Source: Ruegeria arenilitoris
GTDB taxonomy: Bacteria; Pseudomonadota; Alphaproteobacteria; Rhodobacterales; Rhodobacteraceae
Assembly: GCF_013035425.1 (NCBI RefSeq)
Contig: NZ_WQHX01000001.1
Span: forward strand, 744,001 to 808,000
Length of the DNA: 64,000 nucleotides
Direction: 5' to 3'
In this document: positions 44,091 to 56,940 of the stretch, piece by piece
How the letters are laid out: each line of letters starts with the position of its first letter
Position numbering within the stretch: the stretch's first letter is position 1
Translations under genes and position numbers: made by a program
Notes under the pieces: model-generated
Told to the model about the DNA's origin: nothing
What the model saw: only the letters and a program-made list of their open reading frames with translations
Database searches by the model: none

Positions 44091-45620
44091 TTAACTGATC
44101 GCGTTAAGTACCAGCACAAGCGTTGCGCCTGCGATAGCGCCGATCAATGCAGGAACCCATGCAATCCACAATTGCGATCGCTGCGTTTCATCCTTTTGTG
44201 TCTGCGCGATAAGGGCGTTTTCCACCAACGCAGGCAAGCGAGGACCGAACCGGGCCAGAACCATTGCTGTTTTGCCCAGATCGCGAATTGCAGCGCGAGG
44301 GCCAATAGATTGCTTGATATAATCTTCGACGACCGGGCGAGCGACTTCCCAAATGTTCATATGTGGGTCGAGCGAACGCGCTACGCCTTCTACGACGACC
44401 ATGGTACGCTGTAACAGTATTAATTCCGTCCGTGTTTCCATACCAAAGCGTTCCGTCACTTCGAACAGGTAATTCAGGAGACGTCCCATGGAGATATGAG
44501 ATGCGTCCATACCGAAGATCGGTTCGCCCACCGCGCGCAGGGCGCGGGCAAATTCGTCTACATCCTGATTGGCTGGCACATAGCCTGCTTCGAAATGTAC
44601 TTCAGCTACACGCTTATAGTCTCGCCGGATGAAACCAAAGAGTATTTCCGCGTAAACCCGACGAGTATATTCGTCGATGTGACCCATGATTCCAAAGTCG
44701 TAGGCGATGATGTCGCCGTTGGCAGCGACTTTTAAATTGCCCTGATGCATGTCGGCATGAAAATACCCATCGCGCAGAGCGTGCAACAGGAACAGGCGCA
44801 AAACGCGTTCAGCCAAATCTCGGCGGTCATGACCCGCTGCGTCCAATGAGCCGTTTTCGCCCAAAGCGATACCGTCTGCCCAACTGAGTGTCATCACACG
44901 GCGCGCGGATAGGGACCAGACAACTGGAGGGAGCCAAAATCCGGAGTCGTTTTTGGTATTGGCTGCATATTCAGAAGCGGCTGAGCTTTCCAGCCTAAGA
45001 TCCAGTTCGCCACGAACCACTCCATCAAAATGTTCGATCACCTCCATAGGACGCAAGCGGCGTGCCCCTGGGGCAAAAAGCTGCACAATGCGCGCGGCGA
45101 AATAGAATGCATCCACATCCTTGCGAAAAGCCCGCTCGATGCCTGGACGTAGAACCTTGACGGCTACGTCTTCGCCGGTGGCCACCAGCTTGGCTTTGTG
45201 AACCTGAGCAATAGAGGCCGCAGCGATTGGTTCGCTGAACTCACTAAAAATCTCGGCAATGGGTTGGCCAAGTTCTTTTTCAACTTCGGCCATCGCTTCG
45301 GCTTGTGAAAATGGGGGGAGTTTGTCCTGAAGGACGCGTAATTGTTCAGCCAGTTCGTTGCCGACAACGTCTGGCCGCGTGGACAATACTTGCCCGAATT
45401 TGATATAGGCCGGACCCAACGCGGTTAACGCACGGGTTGCGGGCGGCATATCCGGATCGCCCTTGTATCCCAGCCATTGAAATGGTTTTCCAAGGGTGTG
45501 AGCAATAAACCGAACGGCTCTCGGAGCCTCGAATGCGTCCAACACAACGTTCATCGCGCCTGTACGCTCCAGAGTGGCGCCTGTCCGGATCAGGCGGATT
45601 ATGTTGTGGGGTCCACGCAT
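44091..45620 (-). CDS. ubiB: ubiquinone biosynthesis regulatory kinase-like protein UbiB
   Basis: 509 residues of the ABC1/ADCK/UbiB atypical kinase family: FGQVLSTRPDVVGNELAEQL (the KxGQ-type region reads YIKFGQ), AAASIAQVHKAKL, and YFHADMHQGNLKV. One membrane helix ends the protein (ALIGAIAGATLVLVL). It is needed for ubiquinone synthesis, probably by acting on lipid access. It begins three bases after ubiE ends. Confidence 0.95.
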   Translation of the reverse strand: MRGPHNIIRLIRTGATLERTGAMNVVLDAFEAPRAVRFIAHTLGKPFQWLGYKGDPDMPPATRALTALGPAYIKFGQVLSTRPDVVGNELAEQLRVLQDKLPPFSQAEAMAEVEKELGQPIAEIFSEFSEPIAAASIAQVHKAKLVATGEDVAVKVLRPGIERAFRKDVDAFYFAARIVQLFAPGARRLRPMEVIEHFDGVVRGELDLRLESSAASEYAANTKNDSGFWLPPVVWSLSARRVMTLSWADGIALGENGSLDAAGHDRRDLAERVLRLFLLHALRDGYFHADMHQGNLKVAANGDIIAYDFGIMGHIDEYTRRVYAEILFGFIRRDYKRVAEVHFEAGYVPANQDVDEFARALRAVGEPIFGMDASHISMGRLLNYLFEVTERFGMETRTELILLQRTMVVVEGVARSLDPHMNIWEVARPVVEDYIKQSIGPRAAIRDLGKTAMVLARFGPRLPALVENALIAQTQKDETQRSQLWIAWVPALIGAIAGATLVLVLNAIS

Positions 45621-45623
45621 ACG

Positions 45624-46376
45624 TCAGATTTTCCATCCTGAATGCAGCGCAGCGATGCCCATGCTGAGGTTACGGTATTTTGCGTTTTCAAATCCGGCGG
45701 CTCGGACCATTTCCAAAAACGTCTCTTGATCCGGGAAATTTCGGATCGATTCCACTAGATACTGATAGCTGTCGTAATCATTGGCGATCAGCTTGCCCAT
45801 GCGTGGAATGACATTGAAGCTGTAGAGGTCATAGAGTTTCTGAAGCCCGTCGTTCGGCAATTGGCTGAATTCTAGCACCATAAGTCGACCACCGGGTTTC
45901 AAAACTCGGAATGCTTCGTTCAGCGCGTCTTGCGGACGGGTCACGTTTCGGATGCCGAAGGAAATCGTGTAGACATCAAACGAGTTGTCTTCGAATGGCA
46001 GTGCCATCGCATCACCAACCACCCAACTTAGGCTGTCAGCCATCTGATCGGCTTCGGCTCGTTGGCGACCCTCGATCAGCATCGGTTCGGTGAGGTCAAG
46101 AACGGTGGCGTGGCCGTGGCCTGCGCGTTTCAGGAACCTGAACGAAATATCCCCGGTGCCTCCGGCAACGTCCAATAGGTGTTGGCCGGGACGCGGCGCA
46201 AGCCAGTCCATCATAGCGTCTTTCCACACGCGATGGATACCCATGGACATGACGTCGTTCATTACATCGTATTTTGACGCCACAGAGTTGAATACGCCCT
46301 GAACGCGACCGGACTTTTCAGCCTCGCGGACGGTTTCGAACCCGAAATGAGTGGTCTTGTCGCTGTTGTCGGACAT
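45624..46376 (-). CDS. ubiE: ubiquinone/menaquinone C-methyltransferase UbiE
   Basis: 250 residues from ATG 46376. Signature: THFGFETV at the start, [34 protein letters not shown], motif [14 protein letters not shown], and [20 protein letters not shown]. It methylates the ring carbon of the ubiquinone precursor. Divergent from mutM, with ubiB directly downstream. Confidence 0.96.
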   Translation of the reverse strand: MSDNSDKTTHFGFETVREAEKSGRVQGVFNSVASKYDVMNDVMSMGIHRVWKDAMMDWLAPRPGQHLLDVAGGTGDISFRFLKRAGHGHATVLDLTEPMLIEGRQRAEADQMADSLSWVVGDAMALPFEDNSFDVYTISFGIRNVTRPQDALNEAFRVLKPGGRLMVLEFSQLPNDGLQKLYDLYSFNVIPRMGKLIANDYDSYQYLVESIRNFPDQETFLEMVRAAGFENAKYRNLSMGIAALHSGWKI

Positions 46377-46462
46377 TAGCCTTGCCGTTTTTCGAATTTC
46401 GTTTCTGTTATAGGGCACTGGAACCTGGGCACAATGCGGCCCTTTGGAATAGGAGCCGTGTA

Positions 46463-47314
46463 ATGCCGGAATTGCCCGAGGTCGAGACTGTAAGACGCGG
46501 CCTGACTCTAGCCATGGAAGGTGTGGTCATCCAAAGGGCAGAGGTGAATCGCCCTGATCTGCGCTGGCCTTTTCCCGATCGTATGGCCGATCGGCTGGCT
46601 GGGCAGCGAATAGATAGCTTGCGACGGAGGTCGAAATACATTCTTGGCGATCTCAGCAGCGGCGAAACACTTCTGATCCATTTGGGTATGTCAGGACGAA
46701 TGACCGTGTCTGGCGATCCCCTGGGCCATTTCGTGCATGAGCATCCAATGCCCGAAAAGCACGACCATGTCGTCTTTCATATGGCAAACGGTGCTCGTGT
46801 CACATTCAATGACCCGCGCCGGTTTGGAGCAATGGACCTCTTTCCCACGGCGACAGCTGAAGAGCACAAACTTTTGTCGGTTCTTGGGCCCGAGCCGTTG
46901 GGTAACGATTTCCACGAACAACACCTCATAGATGCTTTCAAAGATAAAAACTCTCCGGTTAAATCCGCGCTACTGGATCAGGGAATCGTTGCCGGATTGG
47001 GGAATATCTACGTTTGTGAGGCTCTTTATCGCTCAGGAGTGTCGCCACGTCGCAAAGCTGGCCAGATTTCTGCGTCTCGTGTCGCGGCGTTGGTTCCGGT
47101 TATTCGCCAAGTGCTGCAAGAGGCAATTGACGCGGGTGGTTCATCGTTGCGCGATTTCCGCCAAGCTGATGGAGAGCTTGGATATTTCCAGCACAGCTTT
47201 GACGTTTACGGAAGGGAAGGAGAGCTGTGCCGGACGGCAGGATGTGGGTCAATAATCAAGAGAATCATCCAGTCTGGTCGCTCGTCCTTTTACTGTGCAA
47301 AATGTCAAAGATGA
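46463..47314 (+). CDS. mutM: formamidopyrimidine-DNA glycosylase
   Basis: 283 residues. The catalytic proline start [13 protein letters not shown] fixes the start codon at 46463. The conserved [20 protein letters not shown] and a C-terminal zinc finger ([12 protein letters not shown] and FYCAKCQ) complete the family pattern. It removes oxidised purines such as 8-oxoguanine from DNA. Confidence 0.97.
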   Translation: MPELPEVETVRRGLTLAMEGVVIQRAEVNRPDLRWPFPDRMADRLAGQRIDSLRRRSKYILGDLSSGETLLIHLGMSGRMTVSGDPLGHFVHEHPMPEKHDHVVFHMANGARVTFNDPRRFGAMDLFPTATAEEHKLLSVLGPEPLGNDFHEQHLIDAFKDKNSPVKSALLDQGIVAGLGNIYVCEALYRSGVSPRRKAGQISASRVAALVPVIRQVLQEAIDAGGSSLRDFRQADGELGYFQHSFDVYGREGELCRTAGCGSIIKRIIQSGRSSFYCAKCQR

Positions 47315-47380
47315 CTTGATCCGGCGAATTCGCGTGGTAAGGAATCGTATTTGAACGGAACAACCGGAAGCTTACACCTC

Positions 47381-48157
47381 ATGGCTTTTGAGACGATCAT
47401 CGTCGAAATCGAAGACCACGTCGCCCTTATCAAACTCAACCGACCAGATGCGTTGAATGCGCTTAACACCCAGTTGTTGGATGAATTGTGTACTGCGTTG
47501 GAAGAGGCGGACAGCAACGACAAAGTGCGCTGTATCGTTATTACAGGATCGGACAAAGCATTTGCCGCCGGCGCTGACATCAAAGAGATGTCGGACATGA
47601 GCTACGTTGATGTGTTCAACGTGAACCTGTTTGCCGATGCCAATGATCGGGTGACCGCCATCCGCAAACCGATCATCGCCGCGGTGGCCGGCTATGCGTT
47701 GGGCGGAGGATGCGAATTGGCTATGCTGTGCGACTTTATCATTGCGGCGGACACCGCCAAGTTCGGACAGCCTGAGATCAACCTTGGAGTTATCGCCGGT
47801 TTGGGAGGAACCCAGCGGCTGACTCGGTTTGTTGGCAAGTCCAAGGCTATGGACATGAATCTGACGGGTCGATTCATGGATGCCGAAGAAGCTGAGCGCG
47901 CAGGACTTGTCAGCCGCGTTGTACCCGCCAAAAAGCTGATCGAAGAGGCGACTGGCGCGGCCCAAAAGATCGCGGAAAAATCCCAACTGACAGCGATCGC
48001 CGCTAAGGAAGCGGTTAATCGAAGCTACGAATTGCCGCTGAGCGAAGGGATGCTGTTCGAACGAAGGGTTTTCCATTCTATGTTTGCGACTGAAGATCAA
48101 AAGGAAGGCATGGCTGCGTTTTTGGAAAAACGTACAGCTCAATTCCGCGACAAATAA
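47381..48157 (+). CDS. enoyl-CoA hydratase
   Basis: 258 residues of the crotonase family. Oxyanion-hole residues lie in [13 protein letters not shown] and [20 protein letters not shown], with the two catalytic glutamates in GCELAMLCD and [14 protein letters not shown]. It hydrates trans-2-enoyl-CoA in fatty-acid or branched-chain amino acid breakdown. The start [12 protein letters not shown] is favoured over 47351. It sits between mutM and rpsT. Confidence 0.93.
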   Translation: MAFETIIVEIEDHVALIKLNRPDALNALNTQLLDELCTALEEADSNDKVRCIVITGSDKAFAAGADIKEMSDMSYVDVFNVNLFADANDRVTAIRKPIIAAVAGYALGGGCELAMLCDFIIAADTAKFGQPEINLGVIAGLGGTQRLTRFVGKSKAMDMNLTGRFMDAEEAERAGLVSRVVPAKKLIEEATGAAQKIAEKSQLTAIAAKEAVNRSYELPLSEGMLFERRVFHSMFATEDQKEGMAAFLEKRTAQFRDK

Positions 48158-48381
48158 TCCGGCAGGGCGAACAATGCCTCTCGCGGTTCCCGCATACAAA
48201 ACATCATCGGCCTTAATGTAAGAATCGGCTTGGCAAACCCCGAAAAGTCAGCTAGTGACCGCCGCTATACATGCGCGTGCGGCCCGCTCTGGCCCGACTC
48301 ACACTCGTGATCGATGACCTGGTACGGACATTCCGTGGCGCGCAAAACAGAATAAACGTACCGATAAAAGGTCAAAGACAC

Positions 48382-48645
48382 ATGGCAAATTCGCCCCAGG
48401 CAAAGAAGCGTGCTCGTCAGAACGAGAAGCGTTTTGCAATCAACAAAGCTCGTCGTTCGCGCATTCGCACTTATTTGCGTAAAGTAGAAGAAGCAATCGC
48501 ATCCGGTGATAAGGACGCAGCAACCGCCGCTCTGCGTGCGGCCCAGCCAGAGCTGATGCGCGGAGTAACCAAGGGTGTTTTCCATAAAAATACCGCATCA
48601 CGTAAAATGTCGCGCCTGTCGGCGCGTGTGAAAGCGTTGGGCTAA
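48382..48645 (+). CDS. rpsT: 30S ribosomal protein S20
   Basis: 87 residues, highly basic: [18 protein letters not shown], then [19 protein letters not shown], ending [19 protein letters not shown]. The 224 bases upstream have no gene and probably carry its promoter. A terminator follows at 48696. Confidence 0.97.
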   Translation: MANSPQAKKRARQNEKRFAINKARRSRIRTYLRKVEEAIASGDKDAATAALRAAQPELMRGVTKGVFHKNTASRKMSRLSARVKALG

Positions 48646-48695
48646 CCCAACGGGATTGAACCCAACTCAGGTCAATAAGGCTGATCTAATTTTAA

Positions 48696-48724
48696 GGGCG
48701 TCGCGGGTAGCGGCGTCCTTTTTT
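48696..48724 (+). terminator. intrinsic terminator after rpsT
   Basis: GGGCGTCGC (48696-48704) pairs with GCGGCGTCC (48710-48718), including two G-T pairs, followed by six T. Confidence 0.8.
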
Positions 48725-49192
48725 ACTGTTGCCGGAATACCGCGCCTTCCAGAAGCCAAGAGATTCTTTCTGCCTCAGACCCGAGTCAATATCGAAGTTT
48801 CATTGCCGGGACCCATGACCTCTTGCTACCACTGATTCAGCGATTCACTCGCTTGGGGGGACAGGCTGTTTCTAAAATCGATCTGACGGGCATCAGGGCG
48901 GTTTCAGGGACGAATGTTCGAAAATCGGCTATTGCCGGACGGACGATCTGCTGCGGATCTCGGAATTCCGACGATTCTAGGCCCTGTCGAAAAATTGGAT
49001 TGTGGTGCGCAGCCTGGCTTCCAGGCCGGCCCGTTGTTGGGTTGGACAGGTTTTGATTGCGCTGATGATCCGAGCTCTGCCCGTCAAACCGGTCCGGTTT
49101 GGCGAATGGTACCCTTGTGCAGGAAACCGGGAAACCGGAGCGTATTAATAAGGCCGACAGGCCAATAAAGAATGGGATGCGTGAGGCGACGT
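48725..49192 (+). other. gene-free region upstream of dnaA
   Basis: About 470 bases between the rpsT terminator and dnaA. I see no plausible gene and no 9-base DnaA box cluster or AT-rich unwinding element, so there is no support for a replication origin here. It probably carries the dnaA promoter(s), but no single promoter stands out. Confidence 0.5.
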
Positions 49193-50575
49193 ATGACACA
49201 AGAGAAATGGGGGCAACTGCGCAGCAAGTTGCTCAAGGCCGTCGGTCGAAACAACTTTACCACCTGGATTGAACCGCTGGAGTTCCAAGAGTTACAGGAT
49301 GGCGTGGCCATTTTTTCCGTTCCGACCAACTTTATGGGCAACTACGTAAGTCAGAACTTTGCTGATCTGATTCTTTACGAACTAAACACGTCTGGAGAGT
49401 CCGTACAGCGGCTGGCGTTCCAGACGGCCGCAAATTCTTCGGTTCGCCCTGTTCAGATTTCTGAGACGAAGCCGACAGTCACGACTACGGCAGCGGTTTC
49501 TGCGCCCGAAACGCCACCAAATGTATTAGAGGCTTTGCAGGCAGCTCCTTTGGATGCGCGTTTTACCTTTGACAGTTTTGTGGTTGGCAAACCAAACGAA
49601 CTGGCTCATGCAGCCGCTCGTCGTGTGTCCGAAGGCGGACCGGTCACTTTCAACCCTTTGGTACTTTATGGTGGAGTTGGCCTTGGCAAAACACACTTGA
49701 TGCACGCCATAGCTTGGGAGCTGAAAACCCGGCGCCCGGAACTGAACGTGCTTTACTTGTCGGCTGAGCAGTTCATGTACAGGTTTGTTCAGGCTTTGCG
49801 GGAACGACGGATGATGGATTTCAAACATCTGTTCCGTTCCGTCGACGTTTTGATGGTTGACGACGTGCAATTTATTGCGGGAAAAGATTCAACCCAAGAG
49901 GAATTTTTTCATACATTCAATGCGCTGGTTGACCAGAACAAGCAAATTATTATCTCAGCTGACCGAGCACCGGGCGAGATCAAAGATCTGGAAGAGCGCG
50001 TGAAATCACGCTTGCAGTGCGGATTGGTGGTCGATCTTCATCCGACCGATTACGAATTGCGGCTTGGCATACTTCAGAACAAAGTACAGCAGTACAGCAG
50101 TACATATCCCGACTTGACCATAGCCGATGGCGTTCTTGAGTTTCTTGCCCATCGAATCTCAACCAATGTCCGCGTTCTCGAAGGTGCGTTAACCCGCCTG
50201 TTCGCATTCGCCTCGTTGGTGGGACGTGAGATCGACATGGAATTGACGCAAGACTGTCTGGCCGATGTGCTGCGCGCGTCCGAGCGCAAGATCACGGTCG
50301 AGGAAATTCAGCGCAAGGTGTCAGAGTACTACAACATCCGTATGTCCGACATCATCGGTCCCAAACGTCTGCGATCCTACGCACGTCCGCGCCAAGTCGC
50401 CATGTATTTGTGTAAGCAACTGACCAGTCGCTCTTTACCCGAAATCGGTCGACGGTTTGGCGGGCGTGACCACACCACAGTCATGCATGGTGTAAAACGT
50501 ATCGAAGAGTTGAAACTGACGGACGGTCAGATTGCTGAAGACGTTGAGATGCTGCGCCGTTCCCTGGAAGCCTGA
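49193..50575 (+). CDS. dnaA: chromosomal replication initiator DnaA
   Basis: 460 residues from ATG 49193. Domain I ([18 protein letters not shown]) is followed by a short linker. The AAA+ domain III has [13 protein letters not shown] (Walker A) and [13 protein letters not shown] (Walker B). Domain IV binds the DnaA box through [18 protein letters not shown]. It opens the origin and regulates its own gene in many bacteria. dnaN and recF follow. Confidence 0.97.
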   Translation: MTQEKWGQLRSKLLKAVGRNNFTTWIEPLEFQELQDGVAIFSVPTNFMGNYVSQNFADLILYELNTSGESVQRLAFQTAANSSVRPVQISETKPTVTTTAAVSAPETPPNVLEALQAAPLDARFTFDSFVVGKPNELAHAAARRVSEGGPVTFNPLVLYGGVGLGKTHLMHAIAWELKTRRPELNVLYLSAEQFMYRFVQALRERRMMDFKHLFRSVDVLMVDDVQFIAGKDSTQEEFFHTFNALVDQNKQIIISADRAPGEIKDLEERVKSRLQCGLVVDLHPTDYELRLGILQNKVQQYSSTYPDLTIADGVLEFLAHRISTNVRVLEGALTRLFAFASLVGREIDMELTQDCLADVLRASERKITVEEIQRKVSEYYNIRMSDIIGPKRLRSYARPRQVAMYLCKQLTSRSLPEIGRRFGGRDHTTVMHGVKRIEELKLTDGQIAEDVEMLRRSLEA

Positions 50576-50595
50576 ATCCAAGGTTATTTTCACAG

Positions 50596-50627
50596 CGCCC
50601 CGGTATTTTTGTTCCGGGGCGTTTTTT
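50596..50627 (+). terminator. intrinsic terminator after dnaA
   Basis: CGCCCCGG (50596-50603) pairs with CCGGGGCG (50614-50621) around a T-rich loop, followed by six T. It suggests that dnaN has its own promoter in the remaining 169 bases before its start. Confidence 0.9.
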
Positions 50628-50796
50628 GTGAACAATTGTCCACGAGCATGAACGAACTGTGGCGAATGGACCATGGGGCCTTGACGCATCGCGTATTCCA
50701 AACCAGAAACCCATAAAAAATGCTTGTGCCTCAGGGTGGAACCGCTAACGTGCCAGTCCCGCCTAGTTCACCACGTAAGTCAGAGGAATTGAGGGT

Positions 50797-51918
50797 ATGA
50801 AGATCAGCATCGAACGTGGCACCCTACTCAAGGCCGTTTCACAGGCCCAATCGGTTGTCGAGCGCCGCAACACAATTCCGATCCTTGCTAATGTGCTTAT
50901 CGAGGCCGAAGGCGATCAAGTGCAATTTCGGGCCACCGATCTGGATATCGAGGTTGTGGACAAGGCGCCCGCACAGGTTGAAAAAGCCGGTGCAACGACG
51001 GTAGCCGCAACTACACTGCATGAAATTGTGCGGAAGCTGCCCGACGGCGCTTTGGTGACCCTTACCGCAGATAGCGCGGCCGGGCGGCTGACTGTCGAAG
51101 CGGGCCGTTCGAACTTTTCTTTGGCGACATTGCCGAAAGAAGATTTCCCCGTGATGGCGTCCTCAGAATATCATTCGAACTTCACGGCATCTGCCGCCTT
51201 GTTGCGCAGGTTGTTCGACAAGTCCAAATTCGCCATCTCGACAGAAGAGACGCGGTATTACCTGAATGGCGTCTACATGCATGTGGCTGACGGGTTTGAC
51301 GGAGGCAAGGTTCTGCGTTGCGTGGCCACTGATGGTCATCGCCTTGCGCGTATCGACGCGGATCTGCCAGATGGCGCTGCAGACATGCCGGGTGTCATTG
51401 TGCCGCGCAAAACCGTGGGTGAGCTGCGAAAGCTGTTGGAAGACGATGAGATGGACATTGCAGTGTCCGTCAGCGAAACCAAAGTTCGTTTTGCCACGCC
51501 AGAAATCACGCTAACTTCGAAGGTGATTGACGGCACTTTCCCCGACTACACCCGTGTTATCCCGCAAGGCAACACGCGCAAGCTAGAAGTAGATGCTGCG
51601 GAATTTGCTCAGGCTGTTGACCGCGTAGCGACAGTTTCGTCGGAACGGTCTCGTGCCGTAAAGTTGCAGTTGGAAAGTGACAAGCTGGTTTTGTCGGTCA
51701 ACGCACCAGACAGCGGCGCAGCCGAGGAAGAGTTAGCAGTGGCTTATGGCGATGAGCGGCTGGAGATTGGGTTTAACGCCAAATACCTGCTTGAAATCGC
51801 ATCACAGGTTGATCGCGAGAATGCTGTATTCATGTTCAATTCGGCTGGTGACCCGACGCTGATGCGCGAAGGCAATGATCAAAGCGCTGTTTACGTGGTC
51901 ATGCCAATGCGCGTCTGA
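50797..51918 (+). CDS. dnaN: DNA polymerase III beta sliding clamp
   Basis: 373 residues, normal for the family: MKISIERGTLLKAVSQAQSV at the start, three repeated clamp domains, GHRLARIDADLP near residue 180, and the C-terminal YVVMPMRV. The ring holds polymerase on DNA. Its promoter probably lies just upstream, since dnaA has its own terminator. recF follows after 59 bases. Confidence 0.97.
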   Translation: MKISIERGTLLKAVSQAQSVVERRNTIPILANVLIEAEGDQVQFRATDLDIEVVDKAPAQVEKAGATTVAATTLHEIVRKLPDGALVTLTADSAAGRLTVEAGRSNFSLATLPKEDFPVMASSEYHSNFTASAALLRRLFDKSKFAISTEETRYYLNGVYMHVADGFDGGKVLRCVATDGHRLARIDADLPDGAADMPGVIVPRKTVGELRKLLEDDEMDIAVSVSETKVRFATPEITLTSKVIDGTFPDYTRVIPQGNTRKLEVDAAEFAQAVDRVATVSSERSRAVKLQLESDKLVLSVNAPDSGAAEEELAVAYGDERLEIGFNAKYLLEIASQVDRENAVFMFNSAGDPTLMREGNDQSAVYVVMPMRV

Positions 51919-51977
51919 TCCCGTTTGTGCGTTTTGCCTCCGTTGGAGGTGAACTTAAGGACAGGAAGGGAGGGGTC

Positions 51978-53075
51978 ATGGGACTGGCCCTGACCGAGCT
52001 TACAATTTCCCATTTTCGGTCGCACAAGCTGGCGCAACTTTCGCTGGATGGTCGCCCAATTGTATTGTACGGCGCGAATGGGGCTGGCAAAACCAATATT
52101 CTTGAAGCGGTTTCGCTCATTTCGCCGGGACGCGGTATGCGCCGGGCCAGCGCTGCGGACATGGCTAGACGGCCCGAGGAAATAGGCTGGAAGCTGCAGG
52201 GAGTGTTGGATGTCCAAGGGAGGCGTTACCGTATAGAAACCTGGTCTCAAGGCGGCGCGGCACGGCAGGTTCGGATTGATGACAAGGCGGCAAGTCAAAT
52301 TGACCTTGGCAAGTTGGCGCGGGTTGTATGGCTCATACCTGCGATGGACCGGTTGTGGATCGAAGGTGCAGAGGGTCGGCGGCGCTTTCTGGACCGGATT
52401 GTACTAAGTTTTGATCCGTCCCACGCCGAAGCTTCTTTGGTTTATGAAAAGGCAATGAGGGAACGCAACCGCCTTTTGAAAGAGCAAGTGCACGACGCTC
52501 ATTGGTATTCAGCGCTGGAAGCGCAAATGGCTGAAAGGGGTCTGCAAATCCACTTAGCGCGTTTGGCGGCTTTGGATCATTTGCGTGCTGCACAAGTTCA
52601 GGCTGAAACAGCTTTCCCTTCGGCAGAATTGGAACTTGTTCAAAGCGACGGGGTTATGCCTGAGACTGTAGAGGCCTTTTTTGATGCCTTAGCCGATAAC
52701 CGATCTCGGGATTTAGCCGCAGGGAGGACTTTGATTGGTCCGCATCGGTCCGATCTATATGGTGTGTATGCAAGCAAGGGTGTGCCAGCCAAGGATTGCT
52801 CGACGGGTGAACAAAAGGCTTTATTGGTATCCTTGATCCTTTCCAACGCAAGGGCGTTGGCCGGGATGATCGGTGCGCCACCGATGGTTCTTTTGGATGA
52901 AGTTGCGGCACATCTTGACGCGGATCGGCGTGCCGCTTTGTACGATGAAATCTGTGCGTTAGGTGCTCAGGCCTGGATGACGGGCACCGGACCTGAGCTG
53001 TTTGCGGAGTTGGGAGATCGAGCCCAAACGTTAGTAGTAACCGAAAGTAGCGACGGCTCTGTCGTAACCGATTAA
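51978..53075 (+). CDS. recF: DNA repair protein RecF
   Basis: 365 residues from ATG 51978 with GGGAGGGG upstream. SMC-like ATPase features: FRSHKLAQLSLDGRPIVLYG, Walker A GANGAGKTNILEAV, signature STGEQKALLV, and Walker B MVLLDEVAAHLD. It loads RecA at gaps in single-stranded DNA. Its TAA stop overlaps the stop of the convergent AhpD-like gene (shared TTAA). Confidence 0.95.
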   Translation: MGLALTELTISHFRSHKLAQLSLDGRPIVLYGANGAGKTNILEAVSLISPGRGMRRASAADMARRPEEIGWKLQGVLDVQGRRYRIETWSQGGAARQVRIDDKAASQIDLGKLARVVWLIPAMDRLWIEGAEGRRRFLDRIVLSFDPSHAEASLVYEKAMRERNRLLKEQVHDAHWYSALEAQMAERGLQIHLARLAALDHLRAAQVQAETAFPSAELELVQSDGVMPETVEAFFDALADNRSRDLAAGRTLIGPHRSDLYGVYASKGVPAKDCSTGEQKALLVSLILSNARALAGMIGAPPMVLLDEVAAHLDADRRAALYDEICALGAQAWMTGTGPELFAELGDRAQTLVVTESSDGSVVTD

Positions 53076-53638
53076 GCTGGCTCGCTAACTTTGCGTTCCC
53101 ACAAAAAGCCGCGCATGACCTCGTCAACAGGCGTTTTTGCCATGTGATTGACGTAGTTTGACATTGTTTTTTGCGCCAAGCCAAGAACCACATCCAGAAC
53201 CGCGCGATGAGAATAGCCTGCGTCAAATAAGGTTTGGAGCTGTTCGTCGGTCACATTGCCGCGTGTATTCATCATTTGCAGGGTAAAAGTACGCAACGCC
53301 TCAAGCTTGGCATTAGGTAACGGCGTTTCATCACGCAAGGCGTTTGTAATTTCATCTGAAACTTTCATCATCTTGGCGATGCCAGTATGCGCGGGAACGC
53401 AGTAGTGACACTCGTTCTCGACGTTAATTGTCTGCCAGACTACGGTTTTCTCGTCATTGTCGAAATCTGTTTGCAGAAAGAGATGATGCAAAACCTGATA
53501 CCCCTCAAGGTGTTGGGGGCTTTCAGCCATCACTTTGTGCAGGCCGGGGAGACGGCCAAAGGCGGCTTGAGATTTTTCTAGCAGCGGTTTGGAACCTTCG
53601 GGGGCGGTTGTCAGGTCATGAGAGGGAAAGTCAGCCAT
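53072..53638 (-). CDS. carboxymuconolactone decarboxylase/AhpD-like protein
   Basis: 188 residues from ATG 53638 with AAAAGGAG upstream. The AhpD-type redox motif is ECHYCVPAHTGIAK with the CxxC cysteines and downstream His. Such proteins act as peroxidase partners or in detoxification of reactive compounds. It is divergent from a TetR regulator across two palindromic sites, so it is probably the regulator's target. The pair sits between recF and gyrB, which are usually adjacent or close. Confidence 0.85.
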   Translation of the reverse strand: MADFPSHDLTTAPEGSKPLLEKSQAAFGRLPGLHKVMAESPQHLEGYQVLHHLFLQTDFDNDEKTVVWQTINVENECHYCVPAHTGIAKMMKVSDEITNALRDETPLPNAKLEALRTFTLQMMNTRGNVTDEQLQTLFDAGYSHRAVLDVVLGLAQKTMSNYVNHMAKTPVDEVMRGFLWERKVSEPA

Positions 53639-53681
53639 TTTGAACTCCTTTTTTTGGTTCGACTTCGCAGAAATAGGCTTT

Positions 53682-53722
53682 CTTGAGTAACCACTCAAGT
53701 ATATATTTGAGTGATCGTTCAA
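53682..53722. promoter_or_regulatory. two palindromic operators between the AhpD-like and TetR genes
   Basis: Site 1 is CTTGAGT (53682-53688) with ACTCAAG (53693-53699) around AACC. Site 2 (53707-53722) reads TTGAGTGATCGTTCAA, with TTGA/TCAA ends and the same 16-base frame. Their centres are 24 bases apart, about two helical turns. This is the expected layout for a TetR-family repressor of a divergent pair. Confidence 0.7.
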
Positions 53723-53737
53723 AAATTGGTGAAGATG

Positions 53738-54310
53738 ATGCCAAGGAAACCAGAATACGACCGGGATGCGTTGATTGGCCGGGCCAGAGATTTATTTTGG
53801 CGACATGGCTGGGCGGGAACCTCGCTAAAAGATCTTGAGCGAGAGTTACACTTAAAACCGGGAAGTTTTTATGCGGCATTCGGATCAAAAGATGCGTTGT
53901 TTGCTTTGGCTATGGAGCGCTACACTCAGGAGGGTGTAGCCCGACTGACGGAGTTTGCAGACAAATTTGGGCCGAAGGCGGCCCTAAAAGCGCAGACCAC
54001 ATTTGTGATCGAGGCGCCCGAATTGCCCTCAAAGGCCTGTATGCTGGCGAAAACCTATGCGGAACTGCAGGCGCGAGAACATGTGTTGGCGCAGAAAGCC
54101 GCCAAACACATGACTGAAATGAAGGCGTGTTTCACCAACCTCTTTCGTCGTGCCCAAGAGGCCGGAGAAATCGGTCAAGATCATGACCCAGAGAGGTTAG
54201 CGGCACGTTATCAGTCGGACCTTTTGGGACTGCGTTTATCTGCCGAGCGTACCGATGTGGACGCGGGGTTGATTGCAGCAGATATTGCAGCCGATCTTGA
54301 CCGTCTTTAA
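53738..54310 (+). CDS. TetR-family transcriptional regulator
   Basis: About 190 residues. The N-terminal helix-turn-helix domain is RARDLFWRHGWAGTSLKDL followed by LHLKPGSFYAAFGSKDALF. The C-terminal ligand-binding domain is helical, with a cysteine (SKACMLAKTYAEL) at about residue 97. The AhpD-like neighbour suggests an electrophile or peroxide signal. ATGs at 53735 and 53738 are both usable. gyrB begins 125 bases downstream. Confidence 0.88.
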   Translation: MPRKPEYDRDALIGRARDLFWRHGWAGTSLKDLERELHLKPGSFYAAFGSKDALFALAMERYTQEGVARLTEFADKFGPKAALKAQTTFVIEAPELPSKACMLAKTYAELQAREHVLAQKAAKHMTEMKACFTNLFRRAQEAGEIGQDHDPERLAARYQSDLLGLRLSAERTDVDAGLIAADIAADLDRL

Positions 54311-54333
54311 TCGTCGGGCGGTCGGGTTCCTGA

Positions 54334-56853
<2,520 letters not shown>

Positions 56854-56915
56854 TATTTTGTAGGTGCGCCCATAGCTTTGCATTTCGCCTAAAGACTTGC
56901 ATCTTTGGCCCAAAA

Positions 56916-56940
56916 CTTTGGGTGCAATAGCCACCCAAAG
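56916..56940 (+). repeat. stem-loop downstream of gyrB
   Basis: CTTTGGGTG (56916-56924) and CACCCAAAG (56932-56940) form a perfect 9-bp stem with a 7-base loop. An overlapping smaller hairpin, CCCAAA with TTTGGG (56909-56922), is mutually exclusive with it. There is no T-tract, so it is not a standard terminator, but it may stabilise or end the gyrB transcript. Confidence 0.5.

Noticed and set aside
50627..50650. Two DnaA-box-like sequences (TTGTGAACAA and TTGTCCACG) in the dnaA-dnaN gap
   Set aside because: Each differs from the consensus, only two are present, and there is no AT-rich unwinding element, so an origin cannot be supported.
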